From the NCBI GenBank assembly GCA_037952775.1, contig JBANAY010000004.1, positions 14,074,001-14,138,000 on the forward strand: 64,000 bases of DNA, in the 5' to 3' direction. The notes below the pieces were generated by a model that was not told where the DNA came from, did not search any database, and saw nothing but the letters and a program-made list of their open reading frames with translations. Below are positions 23,161 to 34,085 of this stretch, in pieces; the first letter of the stretch is position 1, and each line of letters begins with the position of its first letter. The translations under genes and the position numbers were made by a program. The stretch comes from Clonostachys chloroleuca. Taxonomy: Eukaryota; Ascomycota; Sordariomycetes; Hypocreales; Bionectriaceae.

Positions 23161-23572
23161 TTTGGCGGTTGTCTGTGGGTGATTGAGGGGGTGAGGTGGT
23201 GGTTAGTCGTTGTTGGGCGGATGGAGGAACTGAGGTTGTCAATTGCTATCACCGTCCAGAGTTTGGGAGGTGTGAAGTGGGGCCACACACCAACGTTCGA
23301 AATTAGGGTTTTCAAGATTGCTCACGTGTCGAATCACATGATTAACTGCCCGCAATGAAGACCTTTCTTCCGCCCCACTGTAAACCTTTGTTACGTGAGC
23401 AAACCAAGATACTGGGAGAGGGATACTAGCTGGGCAGCTTGCTCAAATCACGATTGAAACACGGATGTGTATGCAGTGTTTCGTAAATAGTGTACATTTA
23501 TATCGGCTTTAACTACTATGATGTGATATCTTTACATTGTACAATTGGGCTTTCCAACCAAGTGAACACCTC
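23161..23572. other. Promoter region of RPS17
   Basis: Pyrimidine/purine-rich 412 bp between the eS17 start and the MRP51 stop on the same strand. No further gene. Confidence 0.45.
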
Positions 23573-25090
23573 TCACTTCTTTTCAGAGGGTGGCTCAGAG
23601 GGCGGCTCGGTGTCCAGCCCATAACTGCTCGAGTTGCTCACCATGTTTTGCTCCTCGGACAACAACTGATCGTATACTTGCTTCACCCTCGAGTCTCGAG
23701 GCTCCGCCTCGTCATCGTAGCCCTCCCGTTCACGGTCGTGAAGGGCTTGCTGGGCATGCTCCTCTGCATGCTGTGGCTCGGGGATGGTTCTCTTCAGCTC
23801 GGAATCATCATAGATGGAGCTGAGTCCACGCATCTCCTTGGCAATCAATTGAGCCTCGGGGCTGGTCTCGCGGACCTGGACAACTACCTTGCCCTCAGGG
23901 TCCACGGTGGCAGTGAAGGGCTCGATGTAGGCCTTGGCACCTCCATACGTTGTAATGTCCAGGTTCTGGATACCATTGGCCACCGGTTTTCTGTATCTAG
24001 CGCTAGTTGTTCTTAAGTTGAATTCATTAGAGCCAACAGGCACGGTGGACACGAAACCACCAACGCCCAACTTGGCGGGAGAAGGCCCGATCCTAGGCGA
24101 AACAATTCTGGCCTGGACCGGCGTCTTCTTAGCCTGAGGGCCGTAGACAGCGTGGTTCTCCATGAAGGCACCAGTTCGTAGGTAGCCGATTCCAGCAGAA
24201 GGATGACTGGGAGGAGGACCAGACTTCCCGTATGGGCTTTCCGTGATCTTATCAGTCGCGTGGTTGCTGTCCGAGAAGATCAGGTTATTCTGGGCAAATC
24301 CGACAGGCGTGCCGAGGGGAGGGAGATCGAGGAACTTGGACACGAGGGCATAGAGGGTGACACGGTCGCTGCGCAATGAGCGGATGTAGTCGGCAAACTG
24401 CTCCTCCGTGATATCCTCGCCCTTGATAGGCTCCGGCGTTGGCTTGCCAGCCTCCACAGCAGCTCGATTTTGGCTGCTGGTAAGCCTCTCGGCCAGCCTC
24501 TCCCTCAGCAGGGCCCTGAACTGAGCGCGCTGCGGCCGGACCTTCTTGTTCAGGTAGTTTAGGAAGTCTCCGTCGGCCATCTGGGCCAACCAGGGGCCCT
24601 TGAACTTCCAACGGTGGTCGACGCTGGTGTCCTGAATATCTGTAAAATCTGAATCTTCCTCAAAAACGGATTTGATGTTCTCCTCCTTCCTCGTCGTAGC
24701 CGAGGAAGCCTCGCCACCACGTCTCGGGATAGACATGGGAATACGGAGCTCCTGGAACTTCTCGAGCGAGAGGGAGTGATCGGCGGCGGAGTGGAAATCG
24801 GTAATGTTCTCAACGGTGTCGAGCTCGTTGATGCGTAGTAGGGGTGTCGTGGTCGCCATTGTGGTCTTGAGCGGTAGCGGCCGCTTCAAACCCCAATCAC
24901 CCTTCTGGCGAGACCGGAGGGGAGATGTGATGGTCTGGTGCCGGGGTTGCGCCTTGGTCATGGTGGCAGATGCCTTCTGTTCGCTCAGGAAGGTGGAAGC
25001 AGATGAGGCAACCGGAAGAGGTTTGGGGATGGAGAACATCCGTGACGACCGGAGCAGAGCGCCACCGGGCGAGACGGCTGGCCCTCCCAT
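23573..25090 (-). CDS. MRP51: Mitochondrial small-subunit ribosomal protein MRP51, 505 aa
   Basis: Single exon from ATG at 25090. An Arg/Ser-rich presequence without acids (first 60 residues) fits mitochondrial import. The family signature follows: RQKGDWGLKRPLPLKTT, then ITDFHSAADHSLSLEKFQ and WKFKGPWLAQMADGDF. The family (Mit_ribos_Mrp51) is fungal and sits in the 37S subunit near the mRNA exit, where it helps initiation of mitochondrial translation. Length is normal. The C-terminal 150 residues are low-complexity and acidic, as is common in this family. Divergent from the transglycosylase gene, sharing a 373-bp intergenic region. Confidence 0.88.
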   Translation of the reverse strand: MGGPAVSPGGALLRSSRMFSIPKPLPVASSASTFLSEQKASATMTKAQPRHQTITSPLRSRQKGDWGLKRPLPLKTTMATTTPLLRINELDTVENITDFHSAADHSLSLEKFQELRIPMSIPRRGGEASSATTRKEENIKSVFEEDSDFTDIQDTSVDHRWKFKGPWLAQMADGDFLNYLNKKVRPQRAQFRALLRERLAERLTSSQNRAAVEAGKPTPEPIKGEDITEEQFADYIRSLRSDRVTLYALVSKFLDLPPLGTPVGFAQNNLIFSDSNHATDKITESPYGKSGPPPSHPSAGIGYLRTGAFMENHAVYGPQAKKTPVQARIVSPRIGPSPAKLGVGGFVSTVPVGSNEFNLRTTSARYRKPVANGIQNLDITTYGGAKAYIEPFTATVDPEGKVVVQVRETSPEAQLIAKEMRGLSSIYDDSELKRTIPEPQHAEEHAQQALHDREREGYDDEAEPRDSRVKQVYDQLLSEEQNMVSNSSSYGLDTEPPSEPPSEKK

Positions 25091-25463
25091 GTTGATCGTG
25101 AAGAGCTGCGACGGAGCTCACGCAATGGCCGAATTGGCATACAATTCCAGTATTCCAAGCTTGAGGTCAAGCAGCTCGATTGGAAAATTGATGCTGGTCT
25201 GCGGCGCCATATTCTGCCGGTGATAAGCCGGTCAGTGAGCTGCTCAACACCAACCTACCCTGTACCAACTTCCTCACTGGCTGCATGTCTGCTTTTTTTC
25301 GCCCTCCGAGACTGACAAACCAACACAATTTAGAGCCTGATGATTCTCTTGGGGTTCGCGTACAGAATCAGCCAAAGAGACAGGAGCTGAAGGCTGTGTA
25401 CGACGTCAGATTCAAAGATCTTTGACTCTTATGCCCCAGGGGATGATGCAAGCTGTAAAGAAA
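25091..25463. promoter_or_regulatory. Divergent promoter region, MRP51 / transglycosylase
   Basis: 373 bp between two divergent start codons; must hold both promoters. No TATA box stands out, as is common for housekeeping genes. Confidence 0.4.
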
Positions 25464-26926
25464 ATGGCATCCAACGTTTACACATCCCCTGCTCTTACAT
25501 TTGAGTTGCTCGCACGTTGTTCAGTATGTTGAATTTCTCCACCACAGACTGATACACTGACTACCTTGGAATGACTATCCCCACCATCAACCATGTCTTT
25601 TGATGTAACGATGCCGTGAAAGGTCACTAATTCTATCTCTTTGTAACAGACAACTCGGGCTAGAGCATCAAATCTCATTTTACCCCATGGCCCTGTTCAG
25701 CTACCCATGTTCATGCCTGTGGCTACACAAGCTTCACTGAAAGGGTTGACTCCAGAACAGTTGGAGGAGACAAACTGCCAACTCTGCCTCAACAACACAT
25801 ATCACCTTGGCCTCAAGCCTGGGCAGGAAGTACTAGATACAATTGGCGGAGCACATAAACTCCAGGGATGGAACCGCAATATTCTAACGGATAGTGGTGG
25901 GTAAGTGCTCACATTCACTTTGAAACTGAGGTCTTACACCCGAACATGAGGAAAATCACAGTCACTCAAAGAATGAAAACATCAAGAACTCATTTACTAA
26001 CACACTTCTCCAGCTTCCAGATGGTCAGCCTCCTGAAGCTCGCCACAATCACCGAGGAGGGCGTCCGCTTCCTCAGCCCCCACGACGGCTCGCCCATGCT
26101 CCTCACCCCAGAGCACTCCATGTCGCTCCAGAACAGCATTGGCAGCGACATCATGATGCAGCTGGATGACGTCCTCGTCACTACCTCCCCGGACCACGCA
26201 CGCATGCGCCTCGCCATGGAGCGCTCCGTCCGGTGGCTCGACCGCTGCATCGCCGCGCACAAGAACCCGGACCGCCAGAACCTCTTCTGCATCATCCAGG
26301 GCGGGCTCGACCTCGAGATGCGCCGCGAGTGCTGCCGCGAGATGGTCGCGCGCGACACGCCCGGCATCGCCATCGGGGGTCTAAGCGGCGGCGAGGCCAA
26401 GGAGGAGTTCTGCAAGGTTGTCGAGGCGTGCACGGCGCTCTTGCCCGACCTCAAGCCGCGGTACGTCATGGGCATCGGGTTTCCCGAGGACCTGGTCGTG
26501 AGCGTGGCCCTGGGCGCGGACATGTTCGACTGCGTGTGGCCGACGAGGACGGCGCGCTTCGGCGCGGCCATCACGAGGCATGGGGTGTACAACATGCGCA
26601 ACGCCAAGTATGCGAAGGACTTCGGTGTGATTGAGGAGGGCTGCGGCTGCAAGTGCTGCCGGCCGAAGAGCGAGGGCGGCCTGGGTGTGACACGGGCGTT
26701 CATCCACCACAACGCCTCCAAGGAGACGGTGTCGGCGCACCTGCTGACGATACACAACGTGTGGTACCAGCTCAACCTGATGCGCGAGGTGCGCGAGTCG
26801 ATTCTCGCGGACCGGTTCCCGGAGTATATCAAGGAGTTCTTCGGCAATCTGTACGCCGATCCAAAGGACTACCCGTCATGGGCGGTTGAGGCATTGCGAC
26901 GAGTAAATGTGGACCTCACTGCATAG
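25464..26926 (+). CDS. Queuine tRNA-ribosyltransferase catalytic subunit (TGT), 407 aa
   Basis: Exons 25464-25523, 25650-25900 and 26014-26926, all in phase; introns are 126 and 113 bp. It exchanges guanine-34 for queuine in tRNA-Asp, Asn, His and Tyr, working as a heterodimer with QTRT2. Visible motifs: HGPVQLPMFMPVATQASL, NNTYHLGLKPG, the active-site DSGGFQM split by intron 2, QLDDVL, CIIQGG and the nucleophile region CVWPTRTARFG. The zinc site is CGCKC with a further Cys (CRPK) and a downstream His in AFIHHN. Full length. Fungi cannot make queuine, so the base must be salvaged. The high-GC third exon creates long but spurious antisense frames. Confidence 0.95.
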
Positions 26927-27168
26927 ATAGAGACAAAGAAGTTAAAGAACTAGAGTCATGAGAAGCGAAAACGCGTAATAGATTCATTATTTTATGGGGT
27001 ATTGATACGCTTATATTACCGAGGATATGAAGACGAGCCTTTGCTATGTACCATCATGGAACAGGACGCCGACATGCCCAACCGTGGGTGGAGCTCGTTG
27101 ATTTACTCCAGATATTATTCCATCGCTATTACATTATTCGTGGCGCCACTCGCAATCCTTGGACCTTT

Positions 27169-28288
27169 TTACAGAACAAGGAAAAGAGCGGAGAGAGCGA
27201 TGATACCAGCGAAAGCACCGGCGCGGGTCTGAGTGGCATCACCGCCCTGGGTTGTGGTGGTGGCAGCAGCACCAGTCTGGGTAGCAGTGGTCTGGCCTGC
27301 ACCCGTGACAGAGCCGCCAGAGCTGGTACCGGAAGTGCTGCGGCTAGAGCTGCTGCTGCTTGTGGAAGTGGCAGCGCTGTCGCAAGCATCGGAGAACTGG
27401 TGGCAGAAGCTGGCGAATCGGCTGGCAACTGTAGGGGAGTGTTAGAAGAGACGATAAGCTCGGAATTGGACAAGCTCTGGGACGAAACATACCACTATAG
27501 ACGGAGGTCTCAACGCTGGAGGCCCACTGAGCGCAAGTGGCAGCGTAGTTATCGAGGTCGTCGTGCCAAGTAACAGTGTTGCGGGCAGTTGAGCAGCTGT
27601 TTACATGTTAGTGAAGCTTCTCACAGGATTGAATACAGTTCTACTGACCAGTAGCAAGGAGCCTGGGACTGGAACGGCAGGTCGGAGAAGCCCTTGGTCG
27701 AAGAGACACACTGGGAGTACATGTCCAGCATATCGTAGCAAGCCTGGGAGTTACCGGAGGCATTGGGGCTGCTGCTGGCACTGGTCCTGGTGGAGGGAGC
27801 AGAGGTGATAGTTCGCGAGCTGCCGCTGGCACTGGCACTGGCGCTGCCACTGGACCTGGAGCTGGAACCAGACCTGGTAGCGGTAGCAGTTGAACCGCCG
27901 CAGGTTGCGCCAAGCTGGCAGATGGAGTACAGACTTCCGTAGACTAGTCATTGGGTTGTTAGATCTATAGCTCGGGACAATGCCTCAAGAATGCTACGGA
28001 AAACATACCACCGGCAGCAGAGCTGGAGCTGGGCCTGAGCTCGGAGGAGCAGCCAGAGTAGGCCGGGGCAAGGTTGGAACCGGCAGTGCAGCATGCGCAT
28101 CCAATGATGGCATTGGGGTCGGCAGTCAACATGCCATTGGAACCACCAAACTTGGAGTAGCAGCTGGTGATGACGGGAGCGACAGTGCCGCAAGAGTCAT
28201 CGTTCACGGCGGCGAAGTTGGCCAGAGGAGGGAGAGTGAACTGGGCAGCAGCGCCAGCGGCGAAGAGGGTGAAAGCAGCGGAACGCAT
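27169..28288 (-). CDS. GPI-anchored cysteine-rich cell-surface protein
   Basis: Four exons by splice signals: 28009-28288, 27649-27943, 27493-27596 and 27169-27429, about 312 aa. Signal peptide MRSAAFTLFAAGAAAQ. Next is a cysteine-rich region (DSCGTVAPVITSCYSKFGG, CACCTAG, SGCSSEL, ICQLGATCGG) and a Ser/Thr/Ala-rich stretch. A second cysteine-rich part follows (ACYDMLDMYSQCVSS, APCYC, TCAQW, FASFCHQFSDACD), then a Ser/Thr/Gly-rich stalk and a hydrophobic tail ending FLVL typical of a GPI signal. The pattern is not a canonical CFEM domain. Phase across the last intron is off by one base; a CCC triplet at the start of the last exon could carry one base too many. Likely cell-wall or plasma-membrane protein of unknown task. 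Confidence 0.72.
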
Positions 28289-29575
28289 GACGATGGCTGG
28301 TGAATTGGGTTGGATTGGCAGAGCTTCCTTGGTTTACACGAGCAAGGACGAATTGAGCAGCAGTCACACGCAGAGATCTTCACGGAGCACGGAAAGAGAG
28401 GGAAGAGGAGGACGGGACGGGCAGAGATTAAGAACAAAGAGCGCCTGGGCGACGCGCTGTGGGGGTTAACATAGGCGAAGTGCATTGGCCTGCATGTAAA
28501 TGGAATGGCCCATCGTTGGCGTCGGGCATTTTCTGTGTCTGGACCGTCTAGGACAAGCGGCAAGGAGGCCAAGAGCACCAGGCAGAATCCTGGAGCCGTT
28601 GAATCCGGAAGTGCGTGTGTGTGCGCCCAATCAACCCAAGCTTGGTGCGGCTGAACATTGCCAACGCCAATATGGATCAGCAAACCCACCGCCAAGGGCT
28701 GCTGGGCCTGCAGCAGAGAGGAGGAGAGTGCCGCCACGGAAACAGACAGACTATCGAGGTGCCGTCCGAGAGGCAAGGCGTATTTCCAACCCCAGACCCA
28801 CGCATCTGCACACTATCAACTGCTAGTTGCTGATAGAGGTTGCGAGATGGCAGAGTCCCGGTGCCGAGAGTGTAAGGCCGTGAAGGTTAATACCCGTCCG
28901 TGGGAGTAAAAATGGGGAATTTGTGCCCGTGCCTGGGTCTGTACCGGTGTCGGGGCCAGGGCCAGTCTCGTCGTCCTCAGGCCTCAGCAGCCCGCGTGGC
29001 CCAGGCCCTGACCCTTGCGGTCTGCTGGAGACTAAAGTAGGAACAAGGGCATGGAAACGAGACATACGGCAGAGGAGGAAAGCCTCCTGCTGGTGGCTGC
29101 AGCGACTGTCATGCAAGCGTTGGCATGGCCATGAAGATATCTGGGCGGGGCCCCACTGCAACACTACAGCGAGTCAGCGATCACTGCCCCCTGTAATCAT
29201 GGCCCTATGAGAGATGGAGATTGGACAATAATAATATTGAGGGCTGAGTGGCTTGCAGCTTGCCGAGACAGTTGGCATGGAGAAAACAGTTGAATTGGCC
29301 TAACCCTTCTGGGCCCAAGCGCCACCAATATCTTCCAACGCCTCAGCCACGGGCAGCCACAGCCCGCATCAACATTTTTCCGATGACGACCAATTTTGCG
29401 AGGTCGACTTTGGCTAGCTAGCCTCGATTCAAGATGTGGAAGCATTCGAGGTGGTCGATCTTGTGAGCCTCCCAACGAATCATGTGAGCCCGAAATCCCA
29501 TACCTCATACTCAATTGCACTGAACAGATCACTAACTACGCCTCGAACAGGGCTTCAACGTCAAGATATGGCAGC
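28289..29575. other. Intergenic, no gene seen
   Basis: 1.3 kb between divergent genes. Several short frames on both strands are GC-driven and match nothing. It holds both promoters. Confidence 0.45.
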
Positions 29576-30301
29576 ATGCTGCTCACCAGGGCGGCAGCTC
29601 GCCAGCCCTTCACCTCACCTCTGGCCATCCGGTCATTCACCACATCCCGCTTCGCCCTGGACGACTCTGCACCAGTCCGCCGAAGCCCTCTCATAGGCAA
29701 CTACACTGCCCCGAAGCGCTCCACGCTCAAGCCTGATCAGACACCACCCATCTCAACAGAGCACCCCCAAGCCAGCCAACCTCCCAACCCAAGCCGGGCT
29801 CCTACCTCCAGCGCCGAGGTTCCCCCCAACGCCGACCTCCCACCACCGCCACCACCACCTCCCACTGAGGGCGCCTCTCCCGCCACCCAGGACCTCTCTA
29901 CCAGCTCTTCCTCACACGCCTACGACGTCAACGCCCCGCTGGACCTCAAGCAGCTCCTCAACAACGCCTACAACAACTACGCCCTCCAGACGGGCGTGGC
30001 GACCCGCAGCGGCACCCCAACAGAGAACGTGTACGCCAAGCCCGTCACGGGTAGGACCGTCTTCCTCGAGGGCCGGTACGGCGGCGCGCAAAAGGCGGGC
30101 AACCCGGCCGGGGCCTTCCGGGTGCTCGACCGGCTGGTCAAGGAGCAGAAGGTGAAGCGGCTCTTCAACCAGCAGCGGTTCCACGAGCGCAAGGGCATGA
30201 AGCGGAAGAGGCTCAGGATGGAGAGGTGGCGGTTCAGGTTCAAGGACGGGTTCAAGGCTGCTGCCAGTCGGGTTCTGGAGCTCAAAAAGCAGGGGTGGTA
30301 G
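29576..30301 (+). CDS. MRP21: Mitochondrial ribosomal protein MRP21 (bS21m), 241 aa
   Basis: The ATG at 29576 begins a good mitochondrial presequence (MLLTRAAARQPF, then SFTTSRFAL). A proline-rich linker with eight consecutive prolines follows. The C-terminal bS21 domain is clear: VFLEGRYGGAQKAGNPAGAF, RVLDRLVKEQKVK, then an Arg/Lys tail with HERKGMKRKRLRMERW. The open frame extends upstream, but the presequence makes 29576 the sensible start. Part of the 37S subunit. The second mitochondrial ribosomal gene in this block, after MRP51. Confidence 0.88.
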   Translation: MLLTRAAARQPFTSPLAIRSFTTSRFALDDSAPVRRSPLIGNYTAPKRSTLKPDQTPPISTEHPQASQPPNPSRAPTSSAEVPPNADLPPPPPPPPTEGASPATQDLSTSSSSHAYDVNAPLDLKQLLNNAYNNYALQTGVATRSGTPTENVYAKPVTGRTVFLEGRYGGAQKAGNPAGAFRVLDRLVKEQKVKRLFNQQRFHERKGMKRKRLRMERWRFRFKDGFKAAASRVLELKKQGW

Positions 30302-30568
30302 GCACCTCCTTTGATACGGAGGAAACTGAAGACAAAAAGGAAAAAGCATTCGCGCAATTGGTATTGTATGTATATTAAGCCGTTGTGGGTTTTGTACAGG
30401 ACAACATGAGGAGTAATACTAGGGTTATCTAGTTTGTACAATATATACATCAAGATCATGATTCAGATGACAAGTTGACACTTCTCTTTGCCTTGTAAAG
30501 TCTTCGTGCATTCTATTCAAGGAAACCTCAATTCATAAGTCGTAAGCTTAGGATCGAATCTATCCATA

Positions 30569-32866
30569 CTAATCATCCCACTCTTCCAGCTCCTTCGTGG
30601 GGCTTGGCAGCGGACTAGCCTGGATCTTAGGCCTGGAACGAAAAACCGCCTCCATGTCTTCCTCGGCCATCAGCTCCTCGGCCAGCACGCCATCGTCTTC
30701 CTCCTCCAGCCTGGGGAAGTTACTTTCCCTGGGCGGCGGAGGGGCCCTCGATTTGCGCTGCGACCGACGTCGCTCCAGCTGGGCTTTCTGCCGTGCCTTC
30801 TCGAAGCCGGCCATGCTCTTGCGCGTGCGGCTGATGAGATCATCCTCCACTTCCGCGTTGGGATCTATCTCGGCGGTGTGGTCATTCAGAGGTATGTTGA
30901 GAGTCACAGTGGGCTCGTCGTCTTCCTGGTCCTCTTCGTCCTGGAGAAACAGTGACGTGCCACGGGGTGCCATCGACAGACGAGTTCGTTCCGCCAGGGA
31001 AAGTGTGTGGCGCGCCTTTGGTCGTCGCTTGGTGGGCGAAGGCGACACGTGGTTCATAGACTCGAGGATCTGGTCGGCGAGCTCCTGCGTAGGAGATTCG
31101 GTAATCGGCCCATCATTGGTGTTTGTGATGTAAACCCCCCCATTCGGCGACTGACGTGAAATCGACCTCTCTCGTGGGGTCGAGGGATTGGAGGAGCGGT
31201 GCGAGTAGCCGTCCTCTGACTTATCGGGAGATGCCACGCTGTTTGCCTCGGAGTTGGAGGCAGCGTTGGGGTAGTTGAAAGACCCGAGGTTGGGTCGAGC
31301 GAGGTTTGGTCTGACGAGCCTTCGCGGGGCATCAGGTTTGCTCTTAACTGGCGGGGAAGGCTCTGTTTCTTCCACTGGGGACATCTCCAAGCTATCGTCT
31401 CCCAGAGAGCTGATTTCGGAAATTTGTTCAGAAGCACCAGATATCCTCTTTCCATGCTTCCTCCTCTGCTGAAGGAACAAAAGAGCCGTTGGCTGGGTCT
31501 GGTTCACATTTGCCAACTCCTTCTTGAGTCCATTCAGCATATCGCGATATTCTGCCGTCATACGACCCCCTATTCCAGATTGCCGCTTCCCAGGGCTCAT
31601 TCTCCCAAGCATGAGATTCTCATGCTGGCGGAATCCGAGATCGACTCCCTTCTTTGATATCACCGGCGCCGGGCGTTTTGACGGCGACTCGTCGACCTGA
31701 CCCTGGGGAAACATGGTGTTTCTGTATCTCTGCCACTTCTCGAGTCTCTCTTTGTGTGCATTCACTCGGCCCTCGAGTTGTTCCAGAAGCCCGCTATCTT
31801 GGCTCTCCACCTCTGCCAGTCTGCTTTGCTGGACCCGCCTCCACATCCTCTCAAATGGCATGCCAAACGGGCCGTCATTCTTAACGGACGCATCGCCGTA
31901 GAGCAGTGTCTCCATCCATCGCTCATTGCCAGACCAGTTGTTTCGCAACGTCCTCCACATCTCAAGCCTGGCCTCATCCGAGACGGTCTTGAACGATCCC
32001 TTCTCCGCCCTTAGGCGAGCCTCCTCCTTCTTCCGGACCATAGTCCTCTCCTTAACTCCCAGTAGATCGGCAAAGTCTCGAAACTTGGCCGCATTGACCT
32101 CCTTGTGTCGCTTGAGCCGGTGCAGAGACGCCTTGTGTGCAAGAACGAGGAGGCTCAGCTCGGTCTTGTCACCTGCGTAGCCCCTGTTCTCCAGGGCGAT
32201 GGACAGGGCGAGCGGCGGGTGCTCGCCGCTGGCGGCGGACTCTTGCGATACAACCTTCTTCAGGACGGCGGAGGAAAAGGCGGCCAAGAGATCCTCTAGC
32301 CGTTCGCCCTTGCAGTCGTCCAGCATCGTCTTCCGGAGGATGGCATCCCGGCCCAGGGCCCCATTCTTCTTGGCCTGCTCGAGACATCGGAGGAGGGCGG
32401 CGCGGAGATTGAGACTTTGGACATGGTCGAGTGGGGGGAAGAAGGGTTTCAGTTTCTAGGTGAGGGTTGACGTCAGTATTTGACTGGTAAATAACCGTAA
32501 AGACAAAAGAAATGATAGGAAACCTACATTTGCCGTCTCTTCAGGATCCCACAGGGCAAAGAGGTGGAAGAGCGCCCACTCGACGCATTGGATCCGTCTC
32601 TTCTGCCCTTGGGCGCCGGCAGCACCTGCAGCAGCAAACGTATCGAGGGAAATGCCCGGCCAGCCGACCACCAGGTCCAGATCCAACAATTTGAGGTTGG
32701 TCAAGAACAGAGAGGCGGAGGACGCGGGCGTGATGGCGGCCGTCGGTGTGGTGCCGAGGACATGGCTGCCGGCAGTGTTGAATTCCTTGGGCACCTGGAG
32801 GGGTCTGTTGCCGTGGGCAGCGCCTAGACGAGCGGCGCGGGTACGGGTTTGCTGAGCTGTAGCCAT
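30569..32866 (-). CDS. HAUS augmin-like complex subunit 6, 741 aa
   Basis: Exons 32528-32866 and 30569-32455 join in phase across a 72-bp intron (GTAGGT donor). The N-terminal 340 residues match the HAUS6 N-terminal domain: LFLTNLKLLDLDL, CVEWALFHLFALWDPEET, then LRAALLRCLEQAKKNG and the late marker GPFGMPFERMWRRVQQ. The rest is disordered, Ser/Pro-rich and acidic with a coiled-coil-prone segment. Augmin recruits gamma-tubulin to the sides of existing microtubules to make branches; filamentous ascomycetes such as Aspergillus keep it while many yeasts have lost it. Convergent with MRP21 (267 bp between stops). Confidence 0.85.
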
Positions 32867-34085
32867 TGTGCCACCATCGTCTTCATCTTCTACCTAGTGA
32901 AGCGGAAAGGGGAGTTGTTAAGGCAGGGGTCGGACTCGGTGAGCTTGGAGATATCCAAAATGGCGGCTGGAGCTCTGGAGCGATCGTCGCCAATGAGGAA
33001 CCGAAGCACATGCATGATGCAGGAAGCGACTCGAGCGAACTAAACAAAACAAGCCTCACCGTAAGTGTGGCCCACCCGAGGCCGGCGCCTACCCTATAGC
33101 CATGATCTGCAGAGATGGTCATTCCCGACGCGCAGATCCAGCCTTACTCCATGACGACGATTCGGGTAGGATTGGTGGCTGCCTTCGAGTATACTTGGTA
33201 GGCTGACGACAGAATTGGATGTTGGGTTGCATTGGGAGCTGCCATGTGGTTACTTTCAGATACGAGGAGATGCACATGGGATCATGTACAACACCAGGGT
33301 AGCCAGCCTGAGATGAATGAGCCATCTCGCTTAACTTGTTGCTTGTTGGGCGACGTGAAAGACAGACAGCGTGTATAAACAAACAGGCAGAGAATTATCT
33401 GCTAATCTGGAGCCGTCAGTCAGGCATATGAATCGCAGCAGAATCAAATCGCGATACTGAGCCCTGTGTGCTCCGATTGCTGGCCGTGGCGGTGTTAGGA
33501 GTTGGCGGGGGCAGTAAATTCCGGCGCTCCCGAAGCCTGATCTGGTCTAATTCACCGGCTGAGTCGGCTTTCGATGGCACGATAGAGCAGCGCTCTGGTT
33601 GCCCCCCAGACACTGCTGCCCCTCTGGCGAAAAAAAACTGGAGGGACAATAAATCCGCCTGAACTCCGTTTCGTCGCAGTCTCATCTCTCCGCGTCATCT
33701 CCAGGACGAGGACGCCCATCGCTGCATTCCACCGCCCGTGCGAGACTCTGATACAACTACCGAGGCCATCCAATCTCAGGCATTGTTTTGTGGCGCCGAA
33801 AGGACTTCAATTGCCGCTCGGGCTAAACACCGCAAACTGCCAGCGGAATTCGTGCTACCCTGTTCCAAACTGCCTCTCGTCCTACCACCACGCCACTGCA
33901 CACACCACTGCACCGCTGACCTCGTCGGGATTCGTTGATGCGCATCCCTCCCATCTCGGCGCCGCCACGACGATCCAGGGCACGCTCGCTAGCCTCGCAT
34001 CGGCACACAGCTGCACAAGCTTGAAACGGGCCACGGCGCCGAGGAAGCTCTTCTCCGAGGGACCACCCCCGAAGGGAGAGAGACC
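32867..34085. other. Intergenic, long divergent region
   Basis: 1.2 kb between HAUS6 (minus) and a Zn2Cys6 gene (plus). The last 450 bp are CT-rich and look like a long 5' leader. No gene seen. Confidence 0.45.

Noticed and set aside
25990..26847. 285-codon minus-strand ORF over the transglycosylase
   Set aside because: Antisense shadow of a GC-rich exon; the plus-strand frame is an unmistakable TGT domain.
29396..29575. Upstream extension of the MRP21 frame
   Set aside because: The extension lacks an ATG start, while the ATG at 29576 begins a good mitochondrial presequence.
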